DNA of 64,000 nucleotides from Deinococcus deserti VCD115 (GCF_000020685.1 NC_012526.1:2086001-2150000); one strand, 5' to 3'; positions 1-12,539 are shown, numbered from the stretch's first letter. A program made the numbers and translations. The notes: generated by a model from the letters alone, not told the origin.

Positions 1-1
1 C

Positions 2-220
2 ACCGCACCCACCGACGACCCGGTGCAGGCGGTACGCCACGCCGCGCGCTTTATCGCCGGGCGCGGCAACGTCAGCAGCGCCCGGCAGGCTCGGGTGCGC
101 TGGGCCCGCGAACAGACCACCACCCTGCAGGATGAACTGATTCGCGACCGTCAGCTGGAAGACGAGTTTCTCGATGAGTTCGAAGAAACCCTTAGCGCCG
201 TGCGCGATCAGCAGCGCTGA
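2..220 (+). CDS. C-terminal end of an unidentified protein (cut by window edge)
   Basis: The reading frame is open from the window's left edge to a TGA at 218-220, so this is the tail (about 72 residues) of a gene that begins outside. The visible part is strongly charged and probably helical, rich in Arg, Glu and Asp, with an acidic stretch (DEFLDEFEET) near the end. I recognise no family motif. The methionine codon at 23 lies inside the frame and is unlikely to be the true start because the frame continues upstream. It converges with the methyltransferase at 224-1015, with only three bases between the stop codons and no visible terminator. Confidence 0.6.
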   Translation, partial: TAPTDDPVQAVRHAARFIAGRGNVSSARQARVRWAREQTTTLQDELIRDRQLEDEFLDEFEETLSAVRDQQR

Positions 221-223
221 GAT

Positions 224-1015
224 TTACTCACGCTGAAGCAGCGCAGTAAACGTCATGCACTTCCCCAGTGGAACTTCGGAACGGTATACGCCGGCCTGTG
301 GATCATAGTGGCCGCCAGGCCAGACCTCGGTCAGGGTTAATCCCGTGCCCCGAAGTAGCAGGCGCAGATCCGCCGGGCTGTAGCAGCGCAGCGACTGGGT
401 CAGTGGCTCTCCCCCATGCGGCGTGTAGGTATCGGTCAGGCGGCAGTCTGGCGCATCAAAGCCGTACAGCTGCGTGTAGTCAGACTGCTGGCGGGTAAAA
501 CCAGCGTGGTAGGCCCAGTACCACGGCGTATAGATGTCGATGAACGCTGTGGCCTCCGGCTGCAGCCAGCCGGCAATACGGGTCAGCAAGCGGCGCTGAT
601 CGTCGTCCTTCCCGATTCCGAAACCGTCCCAGTAGCACACAGCGTCAAAGGTGTCAGCAAACTCTACCGTGTAGAAGTCGCCTGTAACGACCTCCATGGG
701 CACGTTATTGCGGTCTGCCAGAGAGCGGGTGTACTCCCCTGCCCCGCGCAGCAGGTCCAGCGCAGTGACCCGGTGGCCCTGCCGCGCGGCGCTGACCGCG
801 AACTGTCCGCCCCCGGCTCCCAGCTCCAGCAGCGTTCCCGGGTTCCCAAGGTACTGGCTGACCCGCGTACTCAGGGCAACGTGATGACGATGAATATCCT
901 GGCCGTACCCGCCGGTCAGGCGGTCCTGCTGGGCGTAAAACGTGTGGCTCCAGTGCTGTGTCATGCGGGCCTCCAGTGGCCAGAAGAATGGTGCCCAGCG
1001 TGTGGGCTCAATCAT
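224..1015 (-). CDS. class I SAM-dependent methyltransferase
   Basis: Predicted small-molecule methyltransferase of 263 residues. The SAM-binding motif I (LLELGAGGGQFAV) lies near residue 60, followed by the acidic residue ending beta-2 (ALDL) and a motif-IV-like segment (DAVCYWDGFGIG) near 130. Several aromatic residues (WYWAYH) line the second half, as in Methyltransf_11/25 enzymes acting on small molecules, but the substrate cannot be told. The start at 1015 is preferred because TAAACC (1025-1030) lies nine bases upstream, giving a leaderless-type promoter; an internal ATG at 964 is the alternative. It stands alone, convergent with the gene on its left and divergent from tsaD. Confidence 0.8.
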   Translation of the reverse strand: MIEPTRWAPFFWPLEARMTQHWSHTFYAQQDRLTGGYGQDIHRHHVALSTRVSQYLGNPGTLLELGAGGGQFAVSAARQGHRVTALDLLRGAGEYTRSLADRNNVPMEVVTGDFYTVEFADTFDAVCYWDGFGIGKDDDQRRLLTRIAGWLQPEATAFIDIYTPWYWAYHAGFTRQQSDYTQLYGFDAPDCRLTDTYTPHGGEPLTQSLRCYSPADLRLLLRGTGLTLTEVWPGGHYDPQAGVYRSEVPLGKCMTFTALLQRE

Positions 1016-1024
1016 GGACTGGAG

Positions 1025-1030
1025 GGTTTA
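1025..1030 (-). promoter_or_regulatory. leaderless-type -10 of the methyltransferase gene
   Basis: TAAACC on the minus strand, nine bases before the ATG at 1015. It departs from TANNNT at the last base, so it is one of the weaker examples. Confidence 0.35.
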
Positions 1031-1163
1031 GCGCAAACGCATAGGGCTGAAGGCTCCTCAGGAAACTAAAGCCACTGTAACGGGGATGTCTGACCTGCGG
1101 GATCGGCCGGGTGGCTTACCCGGAACGGCAGGACGAACCACCCTCCAGCCGCCCGCCCCTTGG

Positions 1164-1169
1164 TACACT
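1164..1169 (+). promoter_or_regulatory. leaderless-type -10 of tsaD
   Basis: TACACT, nine bases before the ATG at 1179. There is no Shine-Dalgarno, and this places the start at 1179 rather than at 1086. Confidence 0.6.
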
Positions 1170-1178
1170 CCCCGGCGA

Positions 1179-2207
1179 ATGAACGCCTCTGTCAGTCAGC
1201 CAAGCACCTTTATTCTGGGCATCGACACGTCCTGTGACGACACCGGGGTGGGCGTGGTGGAGCTCGCCCCGGGCGGGCAGGTTCATGTGCGGGCCAACCG
1301 GGTGTGGTCCCAGACGGTACACGCACAGTACGGCGGCGTCATGCCCGAACTGGCCAGTCGCGAGCACGTCGAGCGTATCGATATGGTGATGGGTGAAGCG
1401 CTCTCGGAGGCGGGCCTGAACGTCACGGACCTGGGCGCCGTGGCCGCCACTTCCGGCCCAGGGCTGGTGGGTGCGCTGCTGGTCGGGCTGATGTACGGCA
1501 AGGGCGTGGCTCAGGCGCTGGACGTGCCGTTCTATGCGTCTCACCACCTGGAGGGCCACATCTTCGCGGCCGCTGCGGAAGCTGATCTGCGCGCGCCTTA
1601 CCTGGCCCTGGTGGTCTCAGGCGGGCACACCCACCTGTTTGATGTGCCTCAGGATGGCGAGTACGTTCTGGTAGGCGCCACACGCGACGACGCTGCTGGC
1701 GAGGCTTTTGACAAGATCGCGCGTCTGGCCGGACTGGGCTACCCCGGCGGCCCGGCCATCAGTGACGCGGCGTTGCGGGGCAACCCGGACGCGGTGCCGT
1801 TCAAGGAGCCCCTGCAGGGTCAGAAGGGTTTTGATTTTAGTTTCAGCGGCCTCAAGACTGCCGCCCTGCTGGCCCACAAGGCCGGCGCCCGGCCCGAGGA
1901 CCTTGCCGCCGGGTTCCAGCGGGCGGCGGTACGGACGCTGGTCAGGACCACGGTGCGGGCCGCGCAAGCCTGCGGGCGCCAGACGGTGGTGGTGTCGGGA
2001 GGAGTCGCCGCCAACCGTGCGCTGCGCGAGGCCTTCGCTCAGACAGGGCTGCGCGTGGTGTTCCCTGGTAAGGGCCTGAACACCGATAACGGCGCGATGA
2101 TTGCGCTGGCGGGAGCGGCAGCCATCACCGCCGGACGGCCTCCCGGCTCGCTGGCGGAAAGCGCCACCGCCTATGCCCCTCTGGCCACACCCCCTGTCAC
2201 ACCCTGA
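1179..2207 (+). CDS. tsaD: tRNA N6-adenosine threonylcarbamoyltransferase TsaD
   Basis: TsaD transfers the threonylcarbamoyl group to A37 of ANN-reading tRNAs, working with TsaB, TsaE and TsaC. The protein is 342 residues, normal for the family. Visible signatures are the N-terminal ASKHA motif GIDTSCDDTGVGVVE, the SREHVERID segment, the metal-binding SHHLEGH near residue 120, VVSGGHTHL and the C-terminal NTDNGAMIA. An upstream in-frame ATG at 1086 would add 31 residues of low similarity to the family. The TACACT box nine bases before 1179 supports the shorter form. It is monocistronic, followed by the separately promoted secA. Its partner genes are not in the window. Confidence 0.95.
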   Translation: MNASVSQPSTFILGIDTSCDDTGVGVVELAPGGQVHVRANRVWSQTVHAQYGGVMPELASREHVERIDMVMGEALSEAGLNVTDLGAVAATSGPGLVGALLVGLMYGKGVAQALDVPFYASHHLEGHIFAAAAEADLRAPYLALVVSGGHTHLFDVPQDGEYVLVGATRDDAAGEAFDKIARLAGLGYPGGPAISDAALRGNPDAVPFKEPLQGQKGFDFSFSGLKTAALLAHKAGARPEDLAAGFQRAAVRTLVRTTVRAAQACGRQTVVVSGGVAANRALREAFAQTGLRVVFPGKGLNTDNGAMIALAGAAAITAGRPPGSLAESATAYAPLATPPVTP

Positions 2208-2275
2208 GCCACCCAGACTCAACTCTTTTTCGTGCGTCTCACTGAAATCAGGCGGGTGGCATCATGCTCGCGGCG

Positions 2276-2281
2276 TATACT
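2276..2281 (+). promoter_or_regulatory. leaderless-type -10 of secA
   Basis: TATACT, nine bases before the ATG at 2291. No Shine-Dalgarno and no convincing -35 are visible. Confidence 0.65.
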
Positions 2282-2290
2282 TGAGCGTAT

Positions 2291-4900
<2,610 letters not shown>

Positions 4901-4936
4901 CGAAGGCCTGGATCCGGAAGCAAAATTGGTCTATGC

Positions 4937-4965
4937 AAGAGGCGGAGCTATGCACTCCGCCTCTT
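4937..4965 (+). terminator. rho-independent terminator after secA
   Basis: An 11-bp perfect stem (4937-4947 with 4955-4965) with a 7-base loop, running into TCCTTG. It begins 36 bases after the secA stop. Confidence 0.85.
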
Positions 4966-4998
4966 TCCTTGTTTGCCGGGTGCTGCTGCGTCCGGCAC

Positions 4999-5004
4999 TA
5001 TGCT
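4999..5004 (+). promoter_or_regulatory. leaderless-type -10 of the aminotransferase V gene
   Basis: TATGCT, seven bases before a GTG at 5012. It fixes the start at this GTG instead of the upstream ATG at 4973, which would lie inside the promoter. Confidence 0.6.
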
Positions 5005-5011
5005 GCGCTCT

Positions 5012-6199
5012 GTGAACCTCACCCAGATTCGAGCTCAGTTTCCCTCCCTGGCCACTGGCCGGGCTTACCTGGACAATGCAGCCGGCTCGCTGCTGCCTCA
5101 GCGCGCCATTGATGCCGTCACCGCGCACCTGACCCGCTATGGAGCCACCAACGGCCTGCCCGGGCACCAGCCGGGCCGTGAGGTCCTGAACGTTAAGCAT
5201 CAGGCGCGCGAGGCGACTGCTCTGTTTTTCAACGGTCAACCTGAAGATGTGGTGCTGGGTCCCAGCGCCACTGCCCTGGCCTTCCGGATGGCGACCGCCT
5301 TCACCCGGCTGTGGGGACCGGGGGACGAGGTGATCGTGTCAGGACTGGAGCACGAGGCCAATGCCAGCCCATGGCGCGACCTGCAGCGTTCCGGGGTGAC
5401 CGTGAAGGTCTGGCATGCCCGGACCCCGCACCTGAGGCCGCACCTGGAGGACCTGCAGGCCCTGCTGTCGCCCCAGACGCGTCTGGTGGCCGTGACGACC
5501 GCCAGCAACGTCCTGGGCGGGCTGGTGGACATTCCAGCCGTCACCGCGATGGCCCGCTCGGTGGGCGCCTGGACCTTCGTGGACGCCGTACAGAGCGCGC
5601 CGCACGAATTCCCGGACGTGCAGGCCTGGGGAGCGGATTTCGTGACTTTCAGCATGTACAAGGTGTTCGGTCCTCACCTGGGGGCCCTGTGGGTCCGGCC
5701 CGAGTTGCGTGCCGGGCTGCCCTGGCCGAAACTCACGTTCTTCCCGGAAGGCGACGTCCACGGCATGGAACACGGCAGCGCACCGTTCGAGCTGCTGGCC
5801 GGGTGGCTGGGGACGCTGGACTATCTGCGCGAGCTGGGCGGCGCCAGCACCCTGAACCGCGAGGCCCTGAAGGCAGCCGACGCCTGCATCCGCGAACTGG
5901 AGAAACCGGTGGCCGAGCACCTGCTGCACGGCCTCGTGGCCCTGCCTCACATTACGGTCTACGGTGCCCAGGACATGCAGGACCGCATTGGTACCGTGGC
6001 CTTCCGGGTGGACGGCGAGACCCCCGAACACACAGCCGCGCGCCTCAGTGAGCAGGGCATCGACCTGTCGGCCGGGCACTTCTACGCGGTGCAGCCGCTC
6101 ACCGACCTGGGCCTGTACCCGCAGGGCGTAGCGCGGGCCAGTATCGCCCACTACACCAGCATGGGAGAGATAGACCGGCTGCTGCAGGCCCTGCGCTAA
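5012..6199 (+). CDS. class V aminotransferase, cysteine-desulfurase-like
   Basis: PLP enzyme of about 395 residues in the cysteine desulfurase-like branch of class V aminotransferases (VC1184/TIGR01976-like). Seen: N-terminal AYLDNAAGSLLPQ, the PLP-stacking and aspartate region (VDAVQSAPHEF), the Schiff-base lysine in SMYKVFGPHLGALW near residue 210, and a C-terminal RASIAHYTS. The loop where SufS/Csd enzymes carry the catalytic cysteine reads GIDLSAGHFYAV, with no cysteine, so true desulfurase activity is doubtful and the substrate is unknown. No suf or isc partner is adjacent. The GTG start follows from the TATGCT box at 4999-5004. Convergent with the RlmI-type methylase, 14 bases away. Confidence 0.85.
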   Translation: MNLTQIRAQFPSLATGRAYLDNAAGSLLPQRAIDAVTAHLTRYGATNGLPGHQPGREVLNVKHQAREATALFFNGQPEDVVLGPSATALAFRMATAFTRLWGPGDEVIVSGLEHEANASPWRDLQRSGVTVKVWHARTPHLRPHLEDLQALLSPQTRLVAVTTASNVLGGLVDIPAVTAMARSVGAWTFVDAVQSAPHEFPDVQAWGADFVTFSMYKVFGPHLGALWVRPELRAGLPWPKLTFFPEGDVHGMEHGSAPFELLAGWLGTLDYLRELGGASTLNREALKAADACIRELEKPVAEHLLHGLVALPHITVYGAQDMQDRIGTVAFRVDGETPEHTAARLSEQGIDLSAGHFYAVQPLTDLGLYPQGVARASIAHYTSMGEIDRLLQALR

Positions 6200-6213
6200 G
6201 CCTGCCAGCGGCC

Positions 6214-7431
6214 TCAGTCGAATTGAATGTAAATGGCTTTCAGGTATTCGGCTTCGGCAAAGCTGGCATGGTGGTCAGGGGCGTGACGGGTGGTGCGCAG
6301 TTCTTTCCATTTGCGCCCGCTGCGCCCAGCCACCTCGCGCACGGCTGTCCAGAATTCCTCGGCGCTGACATGTGCGCTGCATGACGCGCTGACCAGGATG
6401 CCCCCCGGGGCCAGGCGCCGGATGCCGTCGGCAGACAGCCTGCCGTAGGCACGGATGGCGCCGGCCCGTTCCGCTTCCCGGCGCGCCAGGCTGGGAGGGT
6501 CCAGGATCACCAGGTCAAAGGTCCGCTCCGTGTGCGTGAGCCACTCGAAGACATCGGCCTGCACGGTCTCGTGTCGGGTGACCAGAGCCGGGTTCAAGGC
6601 AAAATTGCGCCCGGCACTGTGCAGGGCATGCGCACTGATGTCCAGGCTGACCACTTCGGGAGCGCCGCCGCGCGCCGCATACAACGAGAAGCCGCCGCTG
6701 AACGAAAAGGCGTTCAGGACCCGCCGCCCCCGGCTCAGGTCCTGTACGCGCCGGCGGTTCTCGCGCTGGTCAAGAAAAAATCCGGTTTTCTGACCGCGAA
6801 TCACGTCCGCCTCGAAGGCGATCCCGGACTCATGGAAGATTACGGGGTTGACAGCGAGGTCTCCGGTCAGGAGCTGTCCGTCGGACAGACCGGCTTCGCG
6901 GGCCCGCTCCTGAATATTGCGGCTCAGGCGCAGAACAGTCGCAAAGCCCGGGCAGCGCACGGCCAGCAGCTCAAGGACACGGCTCAGGTGTTCAAACCAC
7001 GCGGCGGTGTACAGCTTGATCACCAGCACCTGCGCGTAGCGGTCAATAACCAGCCCAGGCCAGCCATCTGACTCGCCATTGATCAGCCGGTAGCCGTCGG
7101 TATCTCCCACAGCCCCGACGGGACCGAACAGCGGCTCGCGCCGCAGGAACGCGGTGTCCAGCCGTGCATTCCACCAGTTATCGTCAACCGTGACCGGGCT
7201 GCCGGCATGCAGCACCCGCAGTCTGAGCGGCGAGTGCGGGTCGTACAGGCCGATGGCCAGAAAACGGTCACGGCGGTCATAGACCACGGCCAGTTCACCG
7301 GCCTCACCTTCACGGTTCTGCTCGCGCACACTCGACTCGTACACCCAGGGGTGGCCGGCGCGCAGGTGAGACTCGGCCGCAGCAGTCACGCGCAGACGCA
7401 GTCGGGGGCGGGCAGGAGCCGGAGCAGACAT
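6214..7431 (-). CDS. RlmI-type class I SAM-dependent rRNA methyltransferase
   Basis: Predicted 23S rRNA (cytosine-C5) methyltransferase of the RlmI/RlmK family, 405 residues. The N-terminal PUA domain includes [11 protein letters not shown] and [18 protein letters not shown] central SAM-binding fold follows, with [29 protein letters not shown] and the DPPS tetrad in [12 protein letters not shown]. It lacks the second catalytic cysteine pattern of RsmB-type enzymes, as is normal here. The start at 7431 is set by TACCCT seven bases upstream; the frame is open for a further 81 codons with no family resemblance. D. radiodurans has a homologous 5-methylcytidine rRNA methylase, but whether this is its orthologue is inference. 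Confidence 0.87.
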   Translation of the reverse strand: MSAPAPARPRLRLRVTAAAESHLRAGHPWVYESSVREQNREGEAGELAVVYDRRDRFLAIGLYDPHSPLRLRVLHAGSPVTVDDNWWNARLDTAFLRREPLFGPVGAVGDTDGYRLINGESDGWPGLVIDRYAQVLVIKLYTAAWFEHLSRVLELLAVRCPGFATVLRLSRNIQERAREAGLSDGQLLTGDLAVNPVIFHESGIAFEADVIRGQKTGFFLDQRENRRRVQDLSRGRRVLNAFSFSGGFSLYAARGGAPEVVSLDISAHALHSAGRNFALNPALVTRHETVQADVFEWLTHTERTFDLVILDPPSLARREAERAGAIRAYGRLSADGIRRLAPGGILVSASCSAHVSAEEFWTAVREVAGRSGRKWKELRTTRHAPDHHASFAEAEYLKAIYIQFD

Positions 7432-7438
7432 AAAGGGT

Positions 7439-7444
7439 AGGGTA
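7439..7444 (-). promoter_or_regulatory. leaderless-type -10 of the RlmI-like gene
   Basis: TACCCT on the minus strand, seven bases before the ATG at 7431. A second TACCCT overlaps closer to the start. Confidence 0.5.
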
Positions 7445-7703
7445 GCGCAGCGGTATCTACCGCATCTGAGGCAGAGCCCCCGATGACAGCCCATAAACGT
7501 CACTGAAGGGGCAGACTCCTGCTTCCAGGGACCGCATGTCTCCGCCTGAAGTAAACGCCTCAGCACCTGATCAGGCTTTGGGGTCTGTCGGCCCTGGCTG
7601 TCGGAAGCGTAACCGTCACGGCACCCACGCCACGGACCCTCTGCCTTACGAACCGACAGGGTGACGCAGCGCAACTCTGCCCGCAGGTTGCCAGATAAAA
7701 GAA

Positions 7704-7725
7704 AGGCGCCCTGTATGTGGCGCCT
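7704..7725 (-). terminator. terminator of the fad operon
   Basis: A 7-bp stem (7704-7710 with 7719-7725). Read on the minus strand it is followed by TTTCTTTTATCT. It lies 32 bases beyond the thiolase stop. Confidence 0.8.
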
Positions 7726-7757
7726 CTCCTTCCATAGCTATCCCGCAGCCTTCGGAC

Positions 7758-8954
7758 TCAGCCTTCGTGCTGCTCGTCTTTGCCGTACACCTCAATCACG
7801 CCGGCCGCGCCCATGCCGCCGCCGATGCACATGGTGATCAGGGCCTTGCCGCCGCCACGACGCTGCAGTTCGTAGATTGCGGTGGTGGTCAGCTTGGCGC
7901 CGCTGCACCCCAGCGGATGCCCCAGCGCAATGGCGCCGCCGTTGACGTTCATGATGTCCTCGTTGAGGCCCAGTTCACGGGCCACCGCGAGACTCTGCGC
8001 TGCAAACGCCTCGTTCAGCTCGATCAGGTCAATGTCATCCAGGGTCAGGCCGGTCTGCGCGAGCACCTTGGGCACAGCCTTGACAGGCCCGATGCCCATC
8101 AGCTCAGGCTCCACACCGGCGACCGCAAAGCCCAAAAATTTGGCCAGCGGCTGGACGCCCAGTTCCTGGGCCTTCTCGCCGCTCATGATCAGCACGGCTG
8201 CGGCGCCGTCACTGAAGGGACTGCTGTTGGCAGCACTGACCGAGCCGGTCTGCTTGAAGGCCGGGCGGACCTTGGCCATGTCTTCCAGGTTGGCGTCACG
8301 GCGGATCAGCTCGTCCTTATCGAAGTTGATGGTCTCGGACTTCAGCTTGGTGCCTTTGAGCTTATCCACGCGCACCGGGACCGGAACAATCTCCGCGTCG
8401 AACTTGCCCGCATCCTGAGCCGCCGCCGCACGCTGGTGGCTGCGGAAAGCAAAGGCGTCCTGGTCCTCGCGGCTCACGCCGTACTTCTGCGCCACGTTCT
8501 CGGCCGTCAATCCCATGCCGATGTAGGCACCCGGGCGGTCATCCACCAGGTCAGGGTTCGGGCTGGGGTTGTGGCCGGTCATGGGCACGAAGCTCATGGA
8601 CTCCACGCCGCCGGCCAGCATCACGTCCGCCTGACCGGTCTGGATGGCCGCGGCTGCCATGGCGATGGTCTGCAGGCCACTGGAGCAGAAACGGTTGATG
8701 GTCACGCCGCCCACGCTGTCAGGCATACCGGCGCGCAGGGCCGCCATGCGTGCCACGTTGAGGCCCTGTTCGGCTTCGGGAATGGCGCAGCCCAGGTACA
8801 CGTCCTCGACAATGGAAGCGTCCACTCCAGCACGTTTGACGGCCTCATTCAGCACCAGGGCGGCCAGATCGTCGGGGCGGGTATTGGCAAGCGTGCCTTT
8901 CACGCCGCGTCCTACGGGCGTGCGAACGGCAGAAACAATCACAGCGTCACGCAT
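7758..8954 (-). CDS. fadA: acetyl-CoA acyltransferase (thiolase)
   Basis: Thiolase that cleaves 3-ketoacyl-CoA in the last step of beta-oxidation (or condenses acetyl-CoA). It is 398 residues. The nucleophilic cysteine is in [10 protein letters not shown] near residue 91, the histidine in [17 protein letters not shown], and the second cysteine in [10 protein letters not shown] near the C-terminus. The ATG at 8954 has a good Shine-Dalgarno (AAGGAGAA); the frame upstream of it belongs to the neighbouring gene. It overlaps the end of the hydrolase gene by 8 bp, so it is translationally coupled as the last gene of the fadN-hydrolase-fadA operon. The operon context favours the degradative role. 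Confidence 0.93.
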   Translation of the reverse strand: MRDAVIVSAVRTPVGRGVKGTLANTRPDDLAALVLNEAVKRAGVDASIVEDVYLGCAIPEAEQGLNVARMAALRAGMPDSVGGVTINRFCSSGLQTIAMAAAAIQTGQADVMLAGGVESMSFVPMTGHNPSPNPDLVDDRPGAYIGMGLTAENVAQKYGVSREDQDAFAFRSHQRAAAAQDAGKFDAEIVPVPVRVDKLKGTKLKSETINFDKDELIRRDANLEDMAKVRPAFKQTGSVSAANSSPFSDGAAAVLIMSGEKAQELGVQPLAKFLGFAVAGVEPELMGIGPVKAVPKVLAQTGLTLDDIDLIELNEAFAAQSLAVARELGLNEDIMNVNGGAIALGHPLGCSGAKLTTTAIYELQRRGGGKALITMCIGGGMGAAGVIEVYGKDEQHEG

Positions 8955-10146
8955 GGTGTTCTCCTTGGGAAAGGCCGGGAAGTACCCGGCGAATGAAATG
9001 CTCGAGAGTATGGTCGTACTGCACCGGATTGATATTCCAGCAGCGGATGTGCTTGGCACCTTCCACGCGGTGGTACTCGACAAGATCGGGACGCGCGGCC
9101 GCCAGGGCGTCAGACTGACTGATGGGGATGGTACGGTCGCGCGTGCCGTGCCACAGGAGAATCGGCACGTTGAAGCGCCCCGCAGCGGCGAGCTGATCCA
9201 CCGTGTCGAAGTCCTGTCCGCTGCGGCGGGTCACGACGTACTGCACGAAGGTGCTGACGTGCCGCGCCATGAAGGCCGGCATCCCGAAACGCCTGGCCTG
9301 CCAGGTGATGGTCTGTCGCCAGTCCAGCGCGGGGCAGTCGAGCAGCACACCGGTCACCGGGAGTGGAAACGGCTGGCAGCGGTCACGCAGGGCGCTCAGG
9401 ACAATGTTGCCGCCCATCGAGAAGCCGTACAGCACGGTCCGGCGGTACCCGGCCTTCCTGGCCCAACGCAGGGCGGCCAGCACGTCCTCGGCCTCCTGGT
9501 CTCCCAGGCTCAGGTAGCCCTTGCCGACCCGTGGCGCTCCGTGGGCGTTGCGGAAGGTCACGAACAGGGAGGCGGCTCCCGTCCGGCGCAGCGCTGGCAA
9601 CATCCGCAGCCCCTGGGCGCGCTGACCACCATGACCGTGAACCACGATGACCAGGGCGTCACGCTCGCCGGACACCGAAGGAATGTGCCAGGCGGGCATC
9701 GGTCCGGCCGGGCTGGCGACCACCGTGTCCTCGTAGGCGACGCCCAGTTGTGCCGGGGTGCCGTTGTAGACGAAGGTCGACACCCACGCGACCGAGCCGT
9801 TGGGCAGCACGCCGCGTTCCTGCTGGATTGGCCGGAATACCAGCGTGCCTTTGACCTTTGCCTCGCCCAGGACAGCGTGCCCCCGGTTGGGCCGCAGAGG
9901 AACGATGCCCACCACACCCCTTGAAAGGGTCTCCGGTGACGCCGGCAGCCATACCGTGTTGCCGCGCCGGCCCACCGGCACAAAGACTCCCTTGACCCAG
10001 CGGGTCTGCGAACGCAGGGTGATCTCCGCGCCCACGAAGGCTGCTGTGAGCAGCAGGGCGCCGTACCCGAGGGCACCCCAGGCCGCCAGACGGCGTTTGG
10101 GAGTGGCTTTCAGGCGGTCCAGGAAGGTGTGGCGCATGGGCATCAT
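8947..10146 (-). CDS. membrane-anchored alpha/beta hydrolase inside the fad operon
   Basis: An alpha/beta-hydrolase of 399 residues (396 if the ATG at 10137 is used). An N-terminal hydrophobic segment of about 20 residues ([16 protein letters not shown]) suggests a membrane anchor or uncleaved signal. The nucleophile elbow is GFSMGGN near residue 245, preceded by the oxyanion motif VHGHGGQ. A likely acid (HGTRDRTIP) and histidine (EGAKHIRCW) follow. It sits between the FadN-type gene (8 bases upstream) and the thiolase gene (8-bp overlap), so it is co-transcribed with beta-oxidation genes. A lipid esterase or acyl-CoA thioesterase feeding or draining that pathway is plausible but inferred. 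Confidence 0.85.
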   Translation of the reverse strand: MMPMRHTFLDRLKATPKRRLAAWGALGYGALLLTAAFVGAEITLRSQTRWVKGVFVPVGRRGNTVWLPASPETLSRGVVGIVPLRPNRGHAVLGEAKVKGTLVFRPIQQERGVLPNGSVAWVSTFVYNGTPAQLGVAYEDTVVASPAGPMPAWHIPSVSGERDALVIVVHGHGGQRAQGLRMLPALRRTGAASLFVTFRNAHGAPRVGKGYLSLGDQEAEDVLAALRWARKAGYRRTVLYGFSMGGNIVLSALRDRCQPFPLPVTGVLLDCPALDWRQTITWQARRFGMPAFMARHVSTFVQYVVTRRSGQDFDTVDQLAAAGRFNVPILLWHGTRDRTIPISQSDALAAARPDLVEYHRVEGAKHIRCWNINPVQYDHTLEHFIRRVLPGLSQGEHHA

Positions 10147-10154
10147 TCTTATGC

Positions 10155-12515
10155 TCAGTTGCGCAGCGGTTTGCCGGTCTTGAGCATGTGCTCAATGCGC
10201 TTCTGGGTGCCCTTCTTGCCCAGCAGGGTCAGGAAGGCTTCGCGCTCCAGGTCCAGCAGATGCTGCTCGCTGACTTTCGCGGTGCGGTTGTTGCCCACGC
10301 CGCCTGACAGCACCCGGGCCAGTTCGTTGCTGACCACCAGGTCGTACTCGGTCACGTATCCGCCTTCCTTCATGCCGTACAGCGCACTCTTGACGGCGCC
10401 GATGGCCGCGTCACCCATCACCGGGATGTCGGTCCGGGGAGTGGGCTGCACGTAATCGGGGGCCAGCGCCAGCACCTGACGCTTGGCTTCCTCCAGCAGA
10501 TGGTTTTTGTTCATGACGATGACGTCGTGGTCATGCAGAAACCCCAGTTTGCGGGCCTCCAGGGCGCTGGTGGACACCTTGGCCGTGCCGATCAGCTCGA
10601 AAGCGCGCTGCACGGCGGGCAGAAGCGCGGCCCCCTGCTGCTGGCCGGGCTGCTGCTGATCGGTGAAACGCATCAGCATTTCCTTGGTGCCGCCGCCGCC
10701 GGGAATCAGGCCCACGCCGACTTCAACAAGACCCATGTACGTTTCGGCGCTGGCCACGATGCGGTCGGCGTGAATGCTGAACTCGCAGCCGCCGCCCAGG
10801 GCAAGACCAAAAGGCGCTGCTACGGTAGGGTGCGGGCTGAAGCGCAGGCTCGTCGTGACCTGCTGGAACTGCTTGATCTGGTCGTCCAGTTCGTCCCATT
10901 CGTCGGCCTGCGCCTGCGCGAGGACCAGCGGCAGGTTGGCGCCGGCGCTGAAGTTCTCACCCTGGTTTCCGATCACGAGGCCGGCGTAGCCGAGCTGCTG
11001 CACGGCCTTGTGACCTTCCTGCACCATACGCAGCTGATCCTCACCCAGGGCGTTCATCTTGGCGTGCCATTCGACCAGCAGCACACCGTCGCCCAGGTCC
11101 ACCAGGCTGGCGCCGGGCTTCTTCTTGATCACGGAGGTGGCGTCCTTCTTCAGGTCCGTCAGGATGAAGTAGGGTGCCTGATACGCCGTGGGCTGGCCGG
11201 CGGGCGTCACCGTTTCATTGCCCTGGTAGAACGAAGTGCGGCCACTGTCCTTCATGGCCTGCAGCAGTGGGGGCAGCGTACGGCCTTCAGCTTCCAGATT
11301 GGTAATGACCTGCTGCACGCCCACAGTGTCCATGGTTTCGAAGGGGCCCTGTTCCCAGCCGAAGCCCCATTTGAGGGCATTGTCGATGTCCTGCAGGCGG
11401 TCGCTGACGTGGCCGGCCATCTTGGAGGCGTACCAGAACCCGTCGTTCATGACGCCGCGCAGGAAATCGCCCTCCCTGCCCTCGGCACCATAGAGGCTCC
11501 TGATGCGCTCGGCCAGCGGACGGCCCTTGACCGCTTCCACCGCCGCGACCTTGACCTTGCCCTGGTCCTCGTACTCGAAGGTCTGCAGGTTCAGGTTCAG
11601 AATCCTGGTTTTGCCGTCTGGACCTTTGGTTTTCTTGTAGAAGCCGCTGCCGGTCTTGTCGCCCAGGTACTTCTTCTCCTCGACCAGCGTGCGGAAGGCC
11701 GGCGTGAGGGTAAAGTCCTCGTCTTCGGGCGTGGCATTGCCGAGGTCAGTGGCCACATGGGAAATAATGTCCAGGCCCGACAGGTCAGCCGTGCGGAAGG
11801 TCGCGGAGTTGGCGCGTCCCAGAACCGGGCCGGTCAGCTGATCGGCCTCGGCGGGCGTCAGGCCGGTCTGTTCCAGGTGCGCCATGGCGCGCACGATGCC
11901 GTACACGCCAATACGGTTGGCCACGAAGCCGGGCACGTCGTTGGCAATAACGATACCCTTGCCGAGCGTCTTTTCGCCGAATTCGCTGAAGGCCTTCAGG
12001 ACCGCAGGATCGGTCTTGGGGGTCGGGATCACTTCAAGCAGATGCAGGTAGCGGGGCGGGTTGAAGAAGTGCGCGCCCACGAACCGGCGCTGGAACTCCT
12101 CGGTGCGGCCTTCTATCTGCAGGTGCATGGGAATGCCGCTGGAGTTGGAGCTGATGATGGCGCCGGGCTTGGCGACCTTCTCGACCTTCTCCCACAGGTC
12201 ACGTTTGGCGCCGAGTTTCTCGATGATGGCTTCGAGAATCCAGTCGGCGCTACCTAGTTTTTTCAGGTCGTCCTCAAGGTTGCCAATCTCGATCAGCCCC
12301 GCGCGGCTCGCGTCCATAAAGGCGGCGGGCCGGGCTTTCAACGCGCGCTGTACACCCTGCCTGGCCAGGAAGTTACGGTCGGGGTTGTCCGGCAGCACGA
12401 TGTCCAGCAGCAGGACCGGAATGCCCGCGTTGGCCAGCTGGGCAGCGATGGCGGCGCCCATCACGCCGGCACCGATGACGGCAGCGCGGTGAATCTTGTA
12501 AGGCTGATTTTTCAT
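10155..12515 (-). CDS. 3-hydroxyacyl-CoA dehydrogenase / enoyl-CoA hydratase, FadN type
   Basis: Bifunctional beta-oxidation enzyme, 786 residues, hydrating 2-enoyl-CoA and oxidising L-3-hydroxyacyl-CoA with NAD. The dehydrogenase comes first: Rossmann motif [16 protein letters not shown] near residue 10 and [10 protein letters not shown] near 115. The crotonase domain lies in the second half, with the oxyanion segments ENFSAGANL and [16 protein letters not shown]. This order matches Bacillus FadN and is the reverse of E. coli FadB. The ATG at 12515 has GGAGGT at proper distance. It heads the operon with the hydrolase and thiolase. A near-perfect 23-bp palindrome overlapping the promoter points to repression by a fatty-acid-type regulator. 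Confidence 0.93.
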   Translation of the reverse strand: MKNQPYKIHRAAVIGAGVMGAAIAAQLANAGIPVLLLDIVLPDNPDRNFLARQGVQRALKARPAAFMDASRAGLIEIGNLEDDLKKLGSADWILEAIIEKLGAKRDLWEKVEKVAKPGAIISSNSSGIPMHLQIEGRTEEFQRRFVGAHFFNPPRYLHLLEVIPTPKTDPAVLKAFSEFGEKTLGKGIVIANDVPGFVANRIGVYGIVRAMAHLEQTGLTPAEADQLTGPVLGRANSATFRTADLSGLDIISHVATDLGNATPEDEDFTLTPAFRTLVEEKKYLGDKTGSGFYKKTKGPDGKTRILNLNLQTFEYEDQGKVKVAAVEAVKGRPLAERIRSLYGAEGREGDFLRGVMNDGFWYASKMAGHVSDRLQDIDNALKWGFGWEQGPFETMDTVGVQQVITNLEAEGRTLPPLLQAMKDSGRTSFYQGNETVTPAGQPTAYQAPYFILTDLKKDATSVIKKKPGASLVDLGDGVLLVEWHAKMNALGEDQLRMVQEGHKAVQQLGYAGLVIGNQGENFSAGANLPLVLAQAQADEWDELDDQIKQFQQVTTSLRFSPHPTVAAPFGLALGGGCEFSIHADRIVASAETYMGLVEVGVGLIPGGGGTKEMLMRFTDQQQPGQQQGAALLPAVQRAFELIGTAKVSTSALEARKLGFLHDHDVIVMNKNHLLEEAKRQVLALAPDYVQPTPRTDIPVMGDAAIGAVKSALYGMKEGGYVTEYDLVVSNELARVLSGGVGNNRTAKVSEQHLLDLEREAFLTLLGKKGTQKRIEHMLKTGKPLRN

Positions 12516-12539
12516 GCGACCTCCGGGGTAAAGCTCCAC

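Noticed and set aside
7424..7431. Half-site TTATGTC of the radiation response motif at the RlmI-like start
   Set aside because: Only one half matches and it is the start codon context; the second half is unrelated.
10500..12257. 585-codon frame antisense to the fadN-type gene
   Set aside because: The plus-strand translation has no recognisable motif, whereas the minus strand carries complete dehydrogenase and crotonase motifs.
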